Assembly: GCA_034008185.1 (NCBI GenBank)
Contig: CM067109.1
Location: 36,612,885-36,676,884, forward strand
Source: Gorsachius magnificus
Lineage: Eukaryota; Chordata; Aves; Pelecaniformes; Ardeidae
DNA length: 64,000 bases
Direction: 5' to 3'
Shown: positions 48,458 to 62,300 of the stretch, piece after piece
Layout of the letters: each line of letters starts with the position of its first letter
Position numbering within the stretch: position 1 is the stretch's first letter
Position numbers and translations under genes: made by a program
Notes under the pieces: generated by a model
What the model was told of the DNA's origin: nothing
Database searches by the model: none
What the model saw: the letters and a program-made list of their open reading frames with translations, nothing else

Positions 48458-51400
48458 AATTAAAAACTCAATAGGTTGGGTCTGGGACTCTCCATGGGGA
48501 GATAAGGAGCACTTGCTAACTAGAAAGAAGAGAGAAAAGCTGGAGAGAGGTCAGGAGTACACAGGAGCCTCAACCATCTTGTTCAGATGGTAAACAAGAC
48601 AGAAGGAAAGAAGTGGGCAAAACTACAGAAGAAAGGAGGAAAGGTAGAAGGAGTAAATGATTAAGGACTAATAGGAGGCATAGACATGGAGGAGTAGCAA
48701 AATAATGGTCCTGTGGCTGCAGGGAGTAAGGAAGAACAGCCATAAGCAAAGCAATGGGCTTCATGAGAGGAGCGAAGGGAGGCTGGGAGTTGTGCACCTT
48801 GAGGTACACCTGGCAAGCTAAGCAGGGAAAAAATAAGCACAAATTAATACTAAGGGAGGGAAGAATATTGGAGAGAAGAGGGGAAATAGTTAATACAAAC
48901 TGTTGTGACAGTGGAGGAGACAGCATATGAGGTTTCAATTTGGTTTTTTCTTAAGTTTTACAGAAAAAGTAGCTCCTACACATAAAAGCCAATTCCCCAT
49001 TTATCACTTTCAGGTATCCATATCGCAAATGCACTCCTTTCTTGCATGCAGCTTGAAAGCATTGGTGGGCAAAATGAAATGGGTAGTCCCCCTTCTGTTT
49101 GGCATGTGACCTGTGACTGAGCTTGGGAGGTTATGTGGCAGTGGCACAAAGTTATGTGCCACAACCTAAAGCCACCTGGCTTGTTGGATTTGGATTGTGT
49201 TTCCTAATCGACCTAGTGCATTGTTTTCTCGATTACTTTCCAACCAAGGCACACTGCACTAAGGTACAGTTGAAGCTGTGAATTTACATCCAATTTTAAA
49301 AGGACATTTTCAGCATGTGGGCCTTCTAAAAGCCAGCTGCTATAAAGCCCAGGGATTTCCAGATTGAGTTTTCCCAGATTTCTTTTAAACAGCTTTAGTT
49401 AAGCAATTGCCAAGTTGAGCCACTCAGGTAGCCTTTGTCCAGCTCTGTGTACAAAGCCCTGCAATCCTTCCAGGCTTATGACTAAGATACCTTTTTAACA
49501 GTATTTTATACTGGAGAATCCCAAGACTTGGATAAAGTCTACTGCCTTTCTACTGTCCTTTTAGTCCCCTTCACACCTGCAATATTTGTCCTGTTCTGCA
49601 ACTGCACACTGGGATGTAGAAGAACTTTTAACAGCAAAACCAAAAGTAGAAATAAATCAGCTGTCTGACTGAAAAAAAAATGCAAGTCATTACTCTGGAG
49701 ATCTGTAATTGCATGTCTAAAAACTCTTCTGTAGTGGCCGTGAAGGTGCACAGGAGGACCTGCGTCCCACCATCATGCACTCTCTGGGTGTAATGGGAGA
49801 AGTGAAGCCCTGGCTCCTGTACCCCTTCTTCCACCCAGGTTTAGTAAGGACTGCAGCTCTTTCTCTCAAGAGGGCTACAGTAATGTGGTGTCTCTTGACC
49901 CAGCCACCTGCCATCACAAACCTTGTGACAACTACACACTGAGGTCACTACTTTATTGATGAGTATTTTGGAGATTGGCAAAGGAAAGCAAAGACTTCGG
50001 GAAGGCAGAGAAAAAGGGACTGTTTACATAAGCCCTGTTTCTTAGGAAAATAAGGATCAAAATGAGAAGACTACAGCTTGATGTAAGTCATGCAATTTAT
50101 TTCAATCAGGCATTCCCATAAAGGAGCAAATCTGAATCATGGTTTTGTGGCGCACATAGCAGCCATCCACTGATTAACAATCTGCCCCCAGGGTTAATGA
50201 GTCAGTCAAATCACCCACACATTATGAAAACTACAGATAAAATTTAGAAGTGCTGTCATTTTCCTTGAGGAAAAGGCAGTGCTGATTAATGAATCTTAGT
50301 CTGCTGAGGTCCCCAGTCATGGACAGGAATGTATTTATCCCTTCTGTGGATGCTGAAGATGATGTTATTCACCAGTGACTAATGATTTGGGGTGTTTTGA
50401 AGAGGTGCAGTACAGGAAGTATTGCATGCTCACTCTGAAAGTCAGGCATCTGGTTTTGGTTTCTTAAATCACTACCTTTAGTTCCTTTTGAAATACTTTG
50501 GTCTTTAATATTATGAGAAGCAAAATTAAGTTAGCAGTCTACTTCTGTTCCCAAACCCCATTTTAGGTTCCCTAAAGTTTTTGGCTTTTATGAAAGATTG
50601 CCATGTTTCTCTGAGAACAAAGAAGATTACTTAGACCACTTGAATAAAACTGCAAGCAGTTCTGAAGTACCAACTGTTGTACTAGCCTGCCTTGAAACCC
50701 GAGATTTTAATCTAGCATTTTTCTGCCTTATTTGTACCTCAAATTAGCACCGTTTTGACCTTTTTGGAGAGTTAGTCCTCACTGTTAACCTGGGGGAAAA
50801 ACAGGCTGACAGTAAGGAACTTTGGAGAAGGTGAGCAGCTAACAGGGCTAACCTTAACTATATGGCTTCTTTAGCCCACACTGTGAAATCAGTTTTAGCC
50901 ACCAATGTCAACCTAAACAGGTTTATGAATACAAAGGTTTGTCCTTAAATCTATGCTTAAGACATTTAAATGAAATTTCCATTATCTGTAAAGAGAGAGT
51001 CAAATCTTCACGTTTACCTCCAGGCTACTTAAGTGGGCAGTCTGCTCAATGGGCTGTTACACGGACTGAGGACAGTGTTGGGACCATCCAAGCACAGAAC
51101 TACAGCTGTTCTACCCTCCTCATTTAGAGATGGTCCCCCCAGCAGATTCCTACAGGAGGACCTTTCACTTTGGTGGGGCATGGATTAGGGTAGGAACAGG
51201 TCCCACAGTGGAGCCAAATTTTCTGGCAAAGAGAATTCTGTTGAGTGCTGCAGGTACAATTGAATTGATTATTGAAGATAAATCTCCAATGGTTAATCTA
51301 TACCCATTTATTTAAAGATTCATCTTGGCTCATATAACACTGAGTAATTCAAAGATTTGTTGCAGGCTCCAATATACAGTTCCTGTATGGGTTTTTTTCT

Positions 51401-53915
51401 TTTTCCAGCATTGTGTCAATATAGCATTATACTAAGCAGCCATCCAGCACTTTGTTAAAATAGCCTGTTTGGCCAATGTACCAGCTCAATTACCAGATTA
51501 TCTGAAATACATATAATACTCAACTATAGTTAAAACAGCATAGCAATAAAAAAATTCTGAAAGAGCTAAGAGACCTATGCTTGAGTAAGTGGCCTCAAAA
51601 GTAACTCTTCCTCATTAGCCCCATATCTAACACCAGATAGACACTTGAAAACCCTGAAACTCTCCTGAATACAAAACAGTGCATGATTCTCCTTTGAGGA
51701 GGAGAAATTCTTTCACTAAGATTTTCGGCACATCCTGATTTGGTAGCATGTGTAGCCTTCAAGTGGTGCAGCATGCAGGAGTTACTGTGCCCTGAAAATA
51801 GGAGCTGTGAAGAAACAGCTTTGCAGGGAACAGTAGGGAAAGACAGAAGTTACTTCCATTTGACCAGGTCTGATCCCTTTGGGTCTCTTGGTTGTAACTG
51901 ACACTCTGTGCAGGCAGAAAACATACATGGTTTGACTTCTTTTTCTGACTGTCTTTCCTTCATTAAAAATCTACTTTTCAGCCCTGCTTACAGCCTTCCT
52001 AGAGGTGCTAAGAAATCCATTTCCACTGTGGGTTTTCAGAGGTATTCCTCTGTCCATAGTCAGAAGACAGCCTCTCAAGCTGTGCTTCCCTATCTGGGAC
52101 AAGACCCAGCCCAGAGCTGGGATGTCACAGCTCTTCCCCATGTTCTCTTCCTCCCACTCACCCCATGAGTCTCCAGCAGGTGGGTTTAAACACTGACAGG
52201 GTTCTTGTACGTAGCCACTCTCCCCCAGTATGTAATCTCCACTGACAGCACAGCTCCATCTGTGCTGCATTTCCAAGCACATGTGGGAGGATCTGCAGGC
52301 TGCAGAATTATTTCAGTGGCTATAAGACTTCCACAGGCTTTTGCAGCCCTGAATGGGCAAGAGTTTGAGGGCAGGGAAGATGCCATCCCACCTTTCCCTC
52401 TTCCCTCCTCCCAAGTTAGCCTCAACATCAAGGAGCAAACTACAAACACAGGATAAACCGAGATCCCAGGCTCCTACAAAGCAATGACAGTGATTAATAG
52501 TGTGATCATGCCAAGACATTTGTGGGTTAGCTTATTGCAGTTCAGATTTAAAAAAGAAAATCAAGAAAAGCTTTTGCATGATGAGAAATGCATGAAAGAG
52601 ACTCACAGTGACAGGGTATTTCTATGGTGACCAGTGCAGCATCGTGTTTAGATTTAGTGATAAGAGATGTTAATGGCTGGCTCCTGAAGCAGCCAGATCT
52701 TTAGGGAAGCTGAGTACACTTTAAAAGGAGCAAGAAGATGTTTCAAATGGATAACAAAACAAAAATACAGACAGAAAGAGTGTCCCAGCTATGCAGAAAT
52801 GTGGAGCTGAGGTATGAGGGCTCTTGGATTCCCAAGTACAGTCCTGTGACTACAACACTGTTTTTTTCAGTATTTCTAGTGCAACAGGCAGAAAACAAGC
52901 AGAAACAATGGGCATATTTGTGAAGCTGGATACCAGAAGAAAACAAAGGCTGTATTGTCAGCTTCTCATTAGGAAAACATCACAGCTCCTTTTTTTTGCA
53001 TGCACATTGAGATTTTGTTACTAAGGAAGCGTAGGCAAGTCATGGGACTCAAGGCTCAGACCCAGGAAACAGAAAATCATTCCAAAGTCCGTATCTAGAT
53101 ATAAACCACATAGTAGTTCTTAAAGAGCTGTCTGTAAAATTAACCACATTATCCCTTAGCTCTGTGAGGATTTCCTCTGAAGAACCTTCACAGTCTGAGC
53201 AAGTCAAGCTGATAGTATTCCCCCTTTTTGACAAAATGAAAGCATATGCCCATGTTACATTTCAGCTCTGTCCCTTTCCATGCTAAGCTGTTTTTCCTCA
53301 AGTAACGCCTTCATAAACATCTTCTTGTACTACTTTTCTCCCTGGAGTAGACTATTAGCCCTTTCTACCCGCTTGCGCTGCTGCTGCTGCTACAGTTTCT
53401 GCCATCAACTTTTTTACCCCTCTCCTGAAGCCAAGGTATCATCTACATTTACTTAGAGGGGCCCCAGGCTCCCTGTTCTCCTGTAAGGCCTTCTTAAAGC
53501 TTTATTTCTGGATGAATCCCACCTTATTTGCCTGGCATTAACATGACACATCAAAAGTCTCTTTTTTAACACACAACTTCTGAAACCAGGATAAATTTGG
53601 GGATCATAGTTTGATGAAAAACAGGCAGTAGAAATATATTTGGTGACCTCAACCATGGCAGTTGTCACCAATACTACAGCTTCAGGGCAAAGAAGGCCCC
53701 AACAAATTATCTCCTGTTGCCTACATTTGTCCTCCAAGGTGAGGATTCAGCCAGCACACCCAGTACTCCCTCTGTTAGCTCTGGAATACTAACATGCTGC
53801 AGAGGATATTTCAGGAAAATGAGCAGATCTGAAGCTGTGAAGTTTGGGAAGCTGTGAGATAGTATTGTAGAATAATGTTGTTCACAAGGTACCTCTGCAA
53901 GGTCTATGATCCACC
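48458..53915. other. No gene seen, 5.5 kb
   Basis: No coding exon that I can support. Contains a purine-rich stretch after the LTR (48510-48870), a cluster of homeodomain/AP-1-like motifs at 50171-50292, and a short (CTG)n at about 53377-53391. Confidence 0.45.
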
Positions 53916-53919
53916 ACTT

Positions 53920-54470
53920 GCCCCATCACCACCCATGGAGCTTAAAGGAGTGCCAGCTGCACCAGGCTGCTCCAGGCCTTGTCCAGTAGAGCTGGGAAGA
54001 TCCACAGGAGTGGAGATCCCATAGCTTCTCTGGGTCCCTCTTCCCAGGTCAAAAGCATCCTCCTGGGGAAGAAGGGGCTCCTTTGGTCTCTGGAGAGTGT
54101 CTTTGGTGCTGTCCCTCTGCTCCTCTGAGAAGAATCTGTCTCTTTTCTTTCTGTTCCCCCACCCCAAGGAAGTTGAAGACATCCAAAAGAGTCCTCCTTT
54201 CCCTTCTTTGACTCCAGGTTGAACAAAGGCCTTTCTCTCTGCCTCTTTCCAAGATGTGCTGTGCTCCAGCACCACCCTGTGTGTGGCATCTGCTGAACTT
54301 TTCCCATGGAGTCAATGGCTGCTCTGCTCTGAGGACCCCAAACTGGACACAGGTCCCCAGATGCAGTCAGGCTCAGTGGTGCTGACACAAGGGGAAAGTT
54401 CCCTAGGATTGGGATGAGGTGGCACAGAAGCAAGTTTAGGTGGCTGAGTCTATTGGGGCAATCCAAAGCA
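53920..54470 (-). mobile_element. CR1 LINE fragment (minus strand), decayed
   Basis: On the + strand, segments such as CACCAGGCTGCTCCAGGCC, GAGATCCCATAGCTTCTCTG and GAGGACCCCAAACTGGACAC followed by CCCCAGATGCAGTC are reverse complements of CR1 3'-region sequence, in the order expected of a minus-strand copy. A 174-codon open frame across it on the minus strand is a relic in a shifted frame, not a gene. Ends are approximate. Confidence 0.65.
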
Positions 54471-55584
54471 GTGGCCTTTGTTCTCCCCTGGGTTTGAGAG
54501 GGAACTCTGGGGTCAGAAGCTGGTGCTCACAAGATACTGATTTTTCCAGGAGAAGGCAGCAAAGTGTAAATGATACAGAATAAGGTGTATAGAATAGTTC
54601 CTTAACAGGAACTGCAGGGGAACGCTGTTTAAAACTGTCCTGAAGGGATGCTGGAATAGATGTGTTCCTTCCTACTGTCTCATACCTGAAGTTCAGTCTG
54701 ATTTACTTTGGCTTAAGCTTGTAATCTATTTTGTGCCATGAGACCCTGTAAATAATTGCAATTACTCATTTTGTTTTTCATTACTGGCAGATGCTGCTGT
54801 GTGAAACAGTGATCCAGAGTCTTGCATAATAAAATGAATGCTGTTCTACTGCCTGTCTGCCCAGGACAGAGGGTTTCCTTGTCCAACAGAAAATAACTAA
54901 ACGGCTGCCTAACACTGCCACCTTGGGACATCTAGACATCCCATACTAATTCTTAAAAGTCACTAAAAGTCTTTTAGTTCAAATTTTTGTAAGTACCTTT
55001 CAGAAACTACACAGATACGTGTCTCTGTACAATGATCTAAAAGCTATCCATTTCCATTCAAACAAATTATTTTCAGGACTAAAGAATTTATCTAAAACTG
55101 TCCTTAAAACTTCTCCCTCAAAAACACAGATTAAATTTTAGACACAAAAATGTCTAGAAATTATTTTAGATTCTTTAAATAAGGTATCGGATTTGGAGCT
55201 TGACTTCAGAGATTATCAGTTGTATGCTAAGTAGCTTAAGTAAGATCTAAATTTTAAAAACTGCAATCAACGATTTTAGCAGAGTAAAACCCATGGTTCA
55301 AATTCAGCCCTACTCTAATCACTTTAGATAAGAGGTACTTGCAAACAACTCTGGAGGAGGAGAAAACAAGACCAGTAGTTTCCTTTGAGTGGCAAGAACT
55401 TATTGTTCGCAAACCTACAGTGTCAGTTCCCGTATGATGGGGAAGAGAGAAACCATGTATGATTACTGTCAGCAAAATGTTTAACTCCCACTGGTCTGGG
55501 AGCCACTAGCTGCCTTTAATATAAACTGTCTAATAGAAACACTCACAGCAATTAATTCCAGCTCACGCTCACATCTCACCTGGG
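54471..55584. other. No gene seen
   Basis: Mixed to AT-rich sequence, no repeat or exon recognised. Confidence 0.5.
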
Positions 55585-55680
55585 CAACAGGCTCTCAGTG
55601 GGCCTGCTGGAGCAGGGGGCCGGACCAGATGACCACCACAGGACCCTGCCAACCTCAGCCCTTCTATGGCTCTGGGGTGC
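55585..55680 (+). mobile_element. CR1 LINE 3' fragment (+ strand)
   Basis: Reads GGCCTGCTGGAGCAGGGGGC, then CCGGACCAGATGACC and CCAACCTCAGCCCTTCTATG, the CR1 3' UTR motif ahead of the terminal octamers. Only about 95 bp is recognisable. Confidence 0.75.
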
Positions 55681-56185
55681 TGTGATCCCAACCATGGAGA
55701 TAAGGAGATGCTGTCAGCAGCCACCCTGAGACAGTCCTCCTCCCCATGCAGGGCAGGGCCCCACTCGAAGCCCAAGTCAGGAGGTTTCTGCTCCTTACTC
55801 CTGCCCCTGCTCTACACCAGAGCCCAGCAAAACCCCTACCAGCTGCAACGGTGGGCTGAGGGGAAGAAAGTGAAGCATTTCTTGCTGGGCCAAAGTCACT
55901 TGGTAGGAGCTTGCACTGAGAAGAAAGCTGAAGAGGGTGTGAAAATTGTGAGGTAGCCACCTCAGTACAGGGTGCAGTGCTGCAGAGCAGAGCTTCACCA
56001 CCAAAGCTGAAGCCCCATGCATTCGCTGGCCTCACCTGGGGATCAAAGAAACCCCAAAGCCTAGAAGCCCAGAAAACACAGGCTCCCACCTGAGATGGGA
56101 TAGAAGTGTCTTTCAGGTGACACAGGCTGCTTCTCTGTAGGCCTGTGCTGGTGATGATGGTAGCTTTATGTTGTTATGGAAGAAG
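55681..56185. other. GC-moderate sequence between CR1 tails
   Basis: Open frames up to 141 codons on the minus strand occur here, but they overlap frames on the other strand and lack splice or start signals. No assignment. Confidence 0.4.
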
Positions 56186-56267
56186 AGTTGTGGTGGACTT
56201 GGCAGTGTGGTTGAACTAGGTGATCTCCCTAGGTCCCTTCCAACCCTTGCGATTCTGTGATTCTGTG
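56186..56267 (+). mobile_element. CR1 LINE 3' tail (+ strand), first of two
   Basis: GTTGAACTAGGTGATCTCCC, TAGGTCCCTTCCAACCC and terminal GATTCTGTGATTCTGTG: a complete CR1 3' terminus. Confidence 0.9.
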
Positions 56268-56343
56268 TGTTAGGTTAACGGTTGGACTTGGTGATCTTAA
56301 AGGTCTTTTCCAATCTAAATGATTCTATGATTCTGTGATTCTA
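56268..56343 (+). mobile_element. CR1 LINE 3' tail (+ strand), second of two
   Basis: GGTTAACGGTTGGACTTGG, TGATCTTAAAGGTCTTTTCC and terminal GATTCTATGATTCTGTGATT. It differs in subtype from the tail immediately before it, so it is a separate insertion rather than a duplication. Confidence 0.9.
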
Positions 56344-59300
56344 AGAGAAAGTCTGCTTGGTACTGAAGAAGCAGCTCATGAGGAACTTGTTGCTTGCTGT
56401 CACTGCATATGGGAGGAAGCCCTTTGTAGAGATTAAGCCTTCAGCTGGCCTCAGTGAAATAGCTACGGTCAGTACATGGGGCACGTTGGCGAGGCAGGGA
56501 AAATGAAAGTCCACAGGCTCACAGGCAGCATGATGCAAGGCCCAGAGCTGTGCTGTCCTGGCAGGACCAATGACAGGAGGTACGAGTGCAGCCAGTGTGA
56601 TAAACATGAGAAACCCTCCCAGACACCACAGGCTTTGGGAGCCCTGACTTGCCTCTGTAATAACATCTCCATGCTCCAAACATCCTCCCATACCCACCCA
56701 TAGCAAACTACCAGCAGGAAAAACAGGCTGCACATCAGAGGTAGAACATTCAGTTTGGCGTAGAAGGAGCTGGCATGAGTCTCCGTTCATTTTCCATACC
56801 CTTTAGGACATTGTTAATGTGAACAAATACATTCCTGCTCTCAAGTTATTTTGAAGAGCAATTTTACAGATTATATACAGAAATGACCTGAACATGGTTG
56901 ATGTAATTTATTATGTTCTTTAATGTTCTTGCAACAAAAAGATCTTCTTGTCATTCCGCCCTCTATGCAAACCCTGTTCAAAAGGACGCTTAAAAAAATA
57001 TTAGCCTAACAAGTCATTCTTGCTGGACATAAATTGAACAAGCATAATTCAGCTGACTCAGATTAATAGAAGCAAGAGACAAAATTCCTGAACACAGAGT
57101 GATTTAGAGATGTGGTAGGGCAACAATACATTGTCAAGTTCTATGCTAAGCATGAGTATGGGTAAAAAGACCCACAAGGGGTATTGGACAATGCAGAGAC
57201 TGCTGCGAACAGGGATTGCTGTTTCCATACCCTATTGTAGTCCAGGTCTCTCTGCAATACGATCTAGTTCTCATGGCACTGAATGGCTGTATGTGAATGT
57301 CAGATTTTCACTAAAAAGACCTCTCAAAAATGCATGAGTAAAATTCCAGTCGTCTGAAAAGAATATGGAAATCATATAAGGGAATCCTAAAAGCTTGTAG
57401 ACCAGGAGGCAATGATAAAGTTCACATTTTATTTCTCTTAAATGAGTGATTTACTATCTGGGTAGCATGGGGAAAAACAGGGCAGAGCAGGGATTAGCTT
57501 TTCTTAATTAGTGAACGTCTAGGTCAGGCAAATGTAGGCATGACCACTAGGCCAAAAGCCTGTTCATGTTTTGCTATTGCTGCATTGTCTGAAAAAGGAT
57601 TTTTTTAACTATGTTGTCATACCAGATGTGCTATTTTCTGCAAATTGTTCTTTTCCCAAGTTGCTCACGACAGAGCAGAGTTTTACAATAGGCATTTTTC
57701 CGCTTATGGTTCTTCCTCACTTGGCTGCCAGGCCTGTAAATTATCTTCTTGGAAGCCTTTTTTAGGAGGATTTGGTGGAGACAGGTACTTTGCTGTATAA
57801 AAGGATTCATTATTTTGAAATGTTCTTTTGGTCCTGGTTTTAAATACAAGCCAAACCTTTCAGCATGCTCTGCACAGGGGATGCAGCAGCAGAATTGGGA
57901 AGCTTTTCTCCCCATTTCTGAAGCAGTAACCCTGCAGCAGGCTAGAGACCTTGATTCCCAATGTCTGCATGAATAGATAGAAAATACTCCAGCAAAGAGG
58001 GAGGAAACTTCCCATCAGAACCCTCTATGGCTTAATTAAAACCAATGCACCTGTATTAGATGTTTTCGTCTTGATAATTGGGGAGATTCCACCAAATACT
58101 TTTTTTTCCCAGATATTTAACATCAGTAACATATGACAAACATGCTGAAATAGTGTTTCTTTTCAGACTGCTGCTATAGAGAAACTCCTACAATTTCATG
58201 CAAATTAGTTTTAGCCTAGCAGTTGCCCTCCAGTGTGTGTGGTATATATTTCCCTGTGTTATTAGTGATATTAGTTAAATTGTGGTATTTCTGATGTGCC
58301 TTAGAGCTACAGGTCAAAGGGGAATTGACTGCTGGTATGTGATTGACTCTTCTCCTGTTCAGCCATATTTCCAAGGCAAGCCATTAGTGCATTTGGTGCT
58401 GGGATCCAGAACTATCCACATCAGGAGGAAATATCCAGAAGAAAGGCAAAGCACAGCCAACATCACAGAGCATGAGCAGCTTTGGTTTGAGTGGCGCTTG
58501 TTGTTCGTGTCACATGCACATTTTCAGCAAGAGGCCTAAATACATCCCTGAAAAGGTCCCTGAGATCTTCAGTGATTATTTTACTATGAAGTCTTGCACC
58601 TCTTCCGCTATGAGAATCTGGTGTCTCAGGAGGCAACAGGAGCTTCTGCTGTAATTCACAGTACTTCTGATATGAGAAAGAAAAAGACACGCTTTTTTTC
58701 CCAAGTGTTATTCATTTTCTGAGTGCGTAGGTGAAAAGTAAGCAACCTCACCTTTATGAAATGAGTGTGCACACTTCCCCATTTACATTGAAAATATAGG
58801 ATCTTACTGCTAACCTTTCAGTCAGAAAGGGACCCCATCTAAAAATGCAGTTGATGGTGCACTCCACGTAGAAACGCACAGCTGGATTTAGAGCATTAAT
58901 GTAGTAAAATTCTAGTAAATTATTTTCATGTCGTTTTTTCTTTGCATTAGTAATGAGTCAGCGTAATACGTTGCAACATCAGCCTGAATGGCTGACTGCA
59001 TTGGCTTTGCTACCACAGTTTACATTTGTTTTACAGGTAATCAGTTCTACACGGATTATCTTTACTGGCCTCTGTGCTATGAGGTTTATCCCATGCTCTT
59101 TGTATGAACAACTCCTTATGCTGTCTTTGTGTCACACTGTTAATGTATCTCCCGAGCACGTGTAAAGGCCATAATGAGTTTAAAATCTAAATGAGATTTC
59201 TGCTGGAATAAAAAATGTTCAGGTCTATCACTTAGAACTTTGCAGTCTATGCAGTCTTACCAGGTTTTCTAATTCAAATTATTATTCTGCCGTCCTAGTT

Positions 59301-62300
59301 TGAAGCCACAGGATGTAAAAAACCTATCATTTATACAGATGCTGATTACTCCCTAAAAGTATTCAAAATTATCTGCAATAATTCTGATTTTTAAAACTTG
59401 TCCTGTTAAGAACATTTGAATGTTGTAATTGCACTTTCAGCTACATTAGCATGTGTGGCAGCACAGAATAGAAAATGAATCAGCCTCTGGGTGGTTAGTT
59501 TCTGATGTGAGTTTAGCTTTAGAGCATCAAGAGAAACTTCAGTGATTCTGCAGGGCCATAAAGGGATTTTCAAATTATAACAATTGGGATTTCTAGAAAA
59601 TAATTCTGCCTTCAGATCTGTTAATTATGCATTGAAACAAGAACTGGATACTTGCTCAAGGTGGGAATCAACTGCGAAGTTCAGCACGGGAATATAAAAA
59701 AAAGGACTTCACTACATACAATTCTAGTCTGATAGATTTAAACTAAGACCTAAACTATATCCCATGCATTTTCTTAGCAACTCTGTGATCCTGTGAACCA
59801 AGAATCATTAAGACTGAGAAAAGAAGCAAGAAAACAGGCATGTTTTTTAACCATCTGTTTTTTACCTTCTGGTCTGGTGTAACAAATGGCTTTTTCTACA
59901 GAAGCTGTATTTTCCATTGGTTTCTGTCCAGTATCCATTCTGCCACATTAGTCTCTTCTTTTGGTCTCCCTCTAACACCTAGAATGCCTCCCATGACCCT
60001 GAGCTCTTTTTCGGTTGAGCAGACAGGGGGTCAAGAGGCAGTGTGTGCCATGGATGGCTGGGAATAGGAGTTGGGTTGCCAAGTGCCCAGCTTACCCCTG
60101 CTTCTGAGCTTTTGGGGAGCTGGCTGGAAGAAAGAATACCTGACCTCCCACCTGACCTCCCTCTGCCTGCCCTTACACATAGTACCAGTGGTCTGTCTTC
60201 CTAGACAAGTTTTACAAAATTTGTAAGACATCAAAGTCATTGGGATTTTCACCCTTCCATCTAGCAAGACTGATGCTGGCCAGCAGATATGAAAATTATC
60301 AGAGGGGGACTAACAAAATGGGTAGATGCAGATAGCATGAATGTACAACCCCTTTTCCAAAGCAATCTAATCTAAAAAGGCTCAGGACAGCCTCTCATGC
60401 AAGAATATTAAAACACTGAAGACCACTCCTTTAGCAATGAAAAAAAAATAAGCAGTGTGTAATCTGCAGAAAAACTTCACGATTAAAAAAAAACCCAAAC
60501 CAAAACATATGACAAAGGGACCGCCCATACTCAGAAAGACAAAGCATGCAGTTTCCGGCTAAACATAACTTTGCAAAAAACATGATGGGGAAAAATGGGT
60601 GGGGGGAATAGGAAGTTGGAAGGGCGGGGGGGGGGGGGCAGGAATAGCAAGAGGAGAACCTTGAATGATTCTTGCCTCTGAATAACCTTATATTAAGGAA
60701 ATACTAAATCCAGAGTAGAAAATTTTAATACAACGAGAGTGTTCAGAGTTGCAAAATGAAGTGCTGCTTTTCCCCTAAAACCTTCCTATATTCCCTCTGT
60801 TAAGAATTTTTTATTACTCTGTAGGGAGGTGATACAAACTGAGTTCAATTTCATTCTGGAACATTGTGCCTTAAGTAGTAGATTTGTGCCCCGAATGTCC
60901 TGTTTGGCCCCCTCTCTGCACAGCACTGGTCCCAATGGTGCACTCCGGTAGAGTACCCATTAATGGGCACTCAGAAGTTACTCATCCAGATTGCAGATTT
61001 TTCCCTCAACTGTCTTCTAGTGCAGCAGTAGGGAAGCTGTGCTTCTTTCCCAAATACTTGCTAGCTTTCATTTTCAGTAGCATTGAATACATGCATGACA
61101 AAGTGTGCCATTTCTCATCCTCCTGGGCTGGTTTAGGGCCCAGTTGGTTCCTTTTACATCTACTGATCGTTTCTGGTCAACAGCCATTTCAGAAACAAAA
61201 GACGAACTGAGACTTCTCTTAAACAGGATAATTACTTCTGAACTGCTCTGAAGTTTTTGTATGCCACCTCCTGCAGCCACTATGTAATAAAAATACCGAG
61301 TTGCTCTTTTGCAATTACACAAACTGACAGCAGAAAGCCAGGAGTAAAGAAAACATGCATGCCTCCATGTGTTGCGGGGTGCGGGTGTGTGAACATAGTG
61401 TGTGTCCTCTGTGTTCTCCTACAGGGGGATTGAGAAGTCCCATGCTGGGGATTTCTGGCATGCAGGGCGAGAGGCAAAACAGAAGAGAGGCAAATGTGCT
61501 TGTAGTCCTTCGCACAGATTTGTCTAAAATCCTCTGTCAGCCTACATACTCCTCACCCAGCCTGTATATTGTAGCGGCTCTCTAGAACTGTGAAGTGGTA
61601 TAAAGGAATACATTAGTGAACCTGACTACTGAAAGGTAAAAAAAAAAAGGGGGGAGTTGAGAAATTCTCTGTAGTTATTAGCAATCACAAATGGCGACAT
61701 TCTCTTTGGTGTTATAACTATTGTTTTGGAGGGGAATTCCACTGCCGGTAAATGTCCAGCTGAAAGGGTATGCATCCAATCCCACGTTAAATTGCACTGA
61801 AGAGAAATTGGAATTACCACAAAACAAGTCTTCCAAACACCAGAAGTTGAACTAAGATGACCAAACATGCAGGAGAGGCATGGGTAAATCTGCCAACCTT
61901 TTTTTTTTTTTTTTTTGTCTTGCAGAAAGAAGGAAAAAGAAAGAGGAAGGGGGGAGAGAGGAAGAGAGCGAAAGGCAGAACAGGGAGCCACTGTCCACAG
62001 GCATCACTGCTTTCTGGGAATATGAGCAATGATGTGTTGTGATACATAATAATTATAATCATATGGGCCTTGCACAGCACCCCTGCAAAGCAGATTTTTA
62101 ACAAAGTCCCTTGTGTGCTCTACCCAGATAGCTCACTTCCAGCACTGAGCATCTCTTCCAACCTTCATCTTGGCTGCGGCGTACCTGGACTTACAGCAGT
62201 CGCCCTCTGGGACCATAAGGCATTCAACCTTGTTTACAGTACGTGGATCCTTACTCCATTCTTTAGCTCCCATATAACACGTTTCTTTGTGCAGAGAACA

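Noticed and set aside
49628..49917. Overlapping minus-strand frames of about 67 codons
   Set aside because: Two frames overlap, neither has splice or start context, and no family was recognised.
53942..54466. 174-codon minus-strand open frame
   Set aside because: It lies across a decayed minus-strand CR1 fragment.
61899..61926. T18 plus CTTGCAG as a + strand splice acceptor
   Set aside because: Followed by a pure purine tract with no coding character and no donor; better explained as low-complexity sequence.
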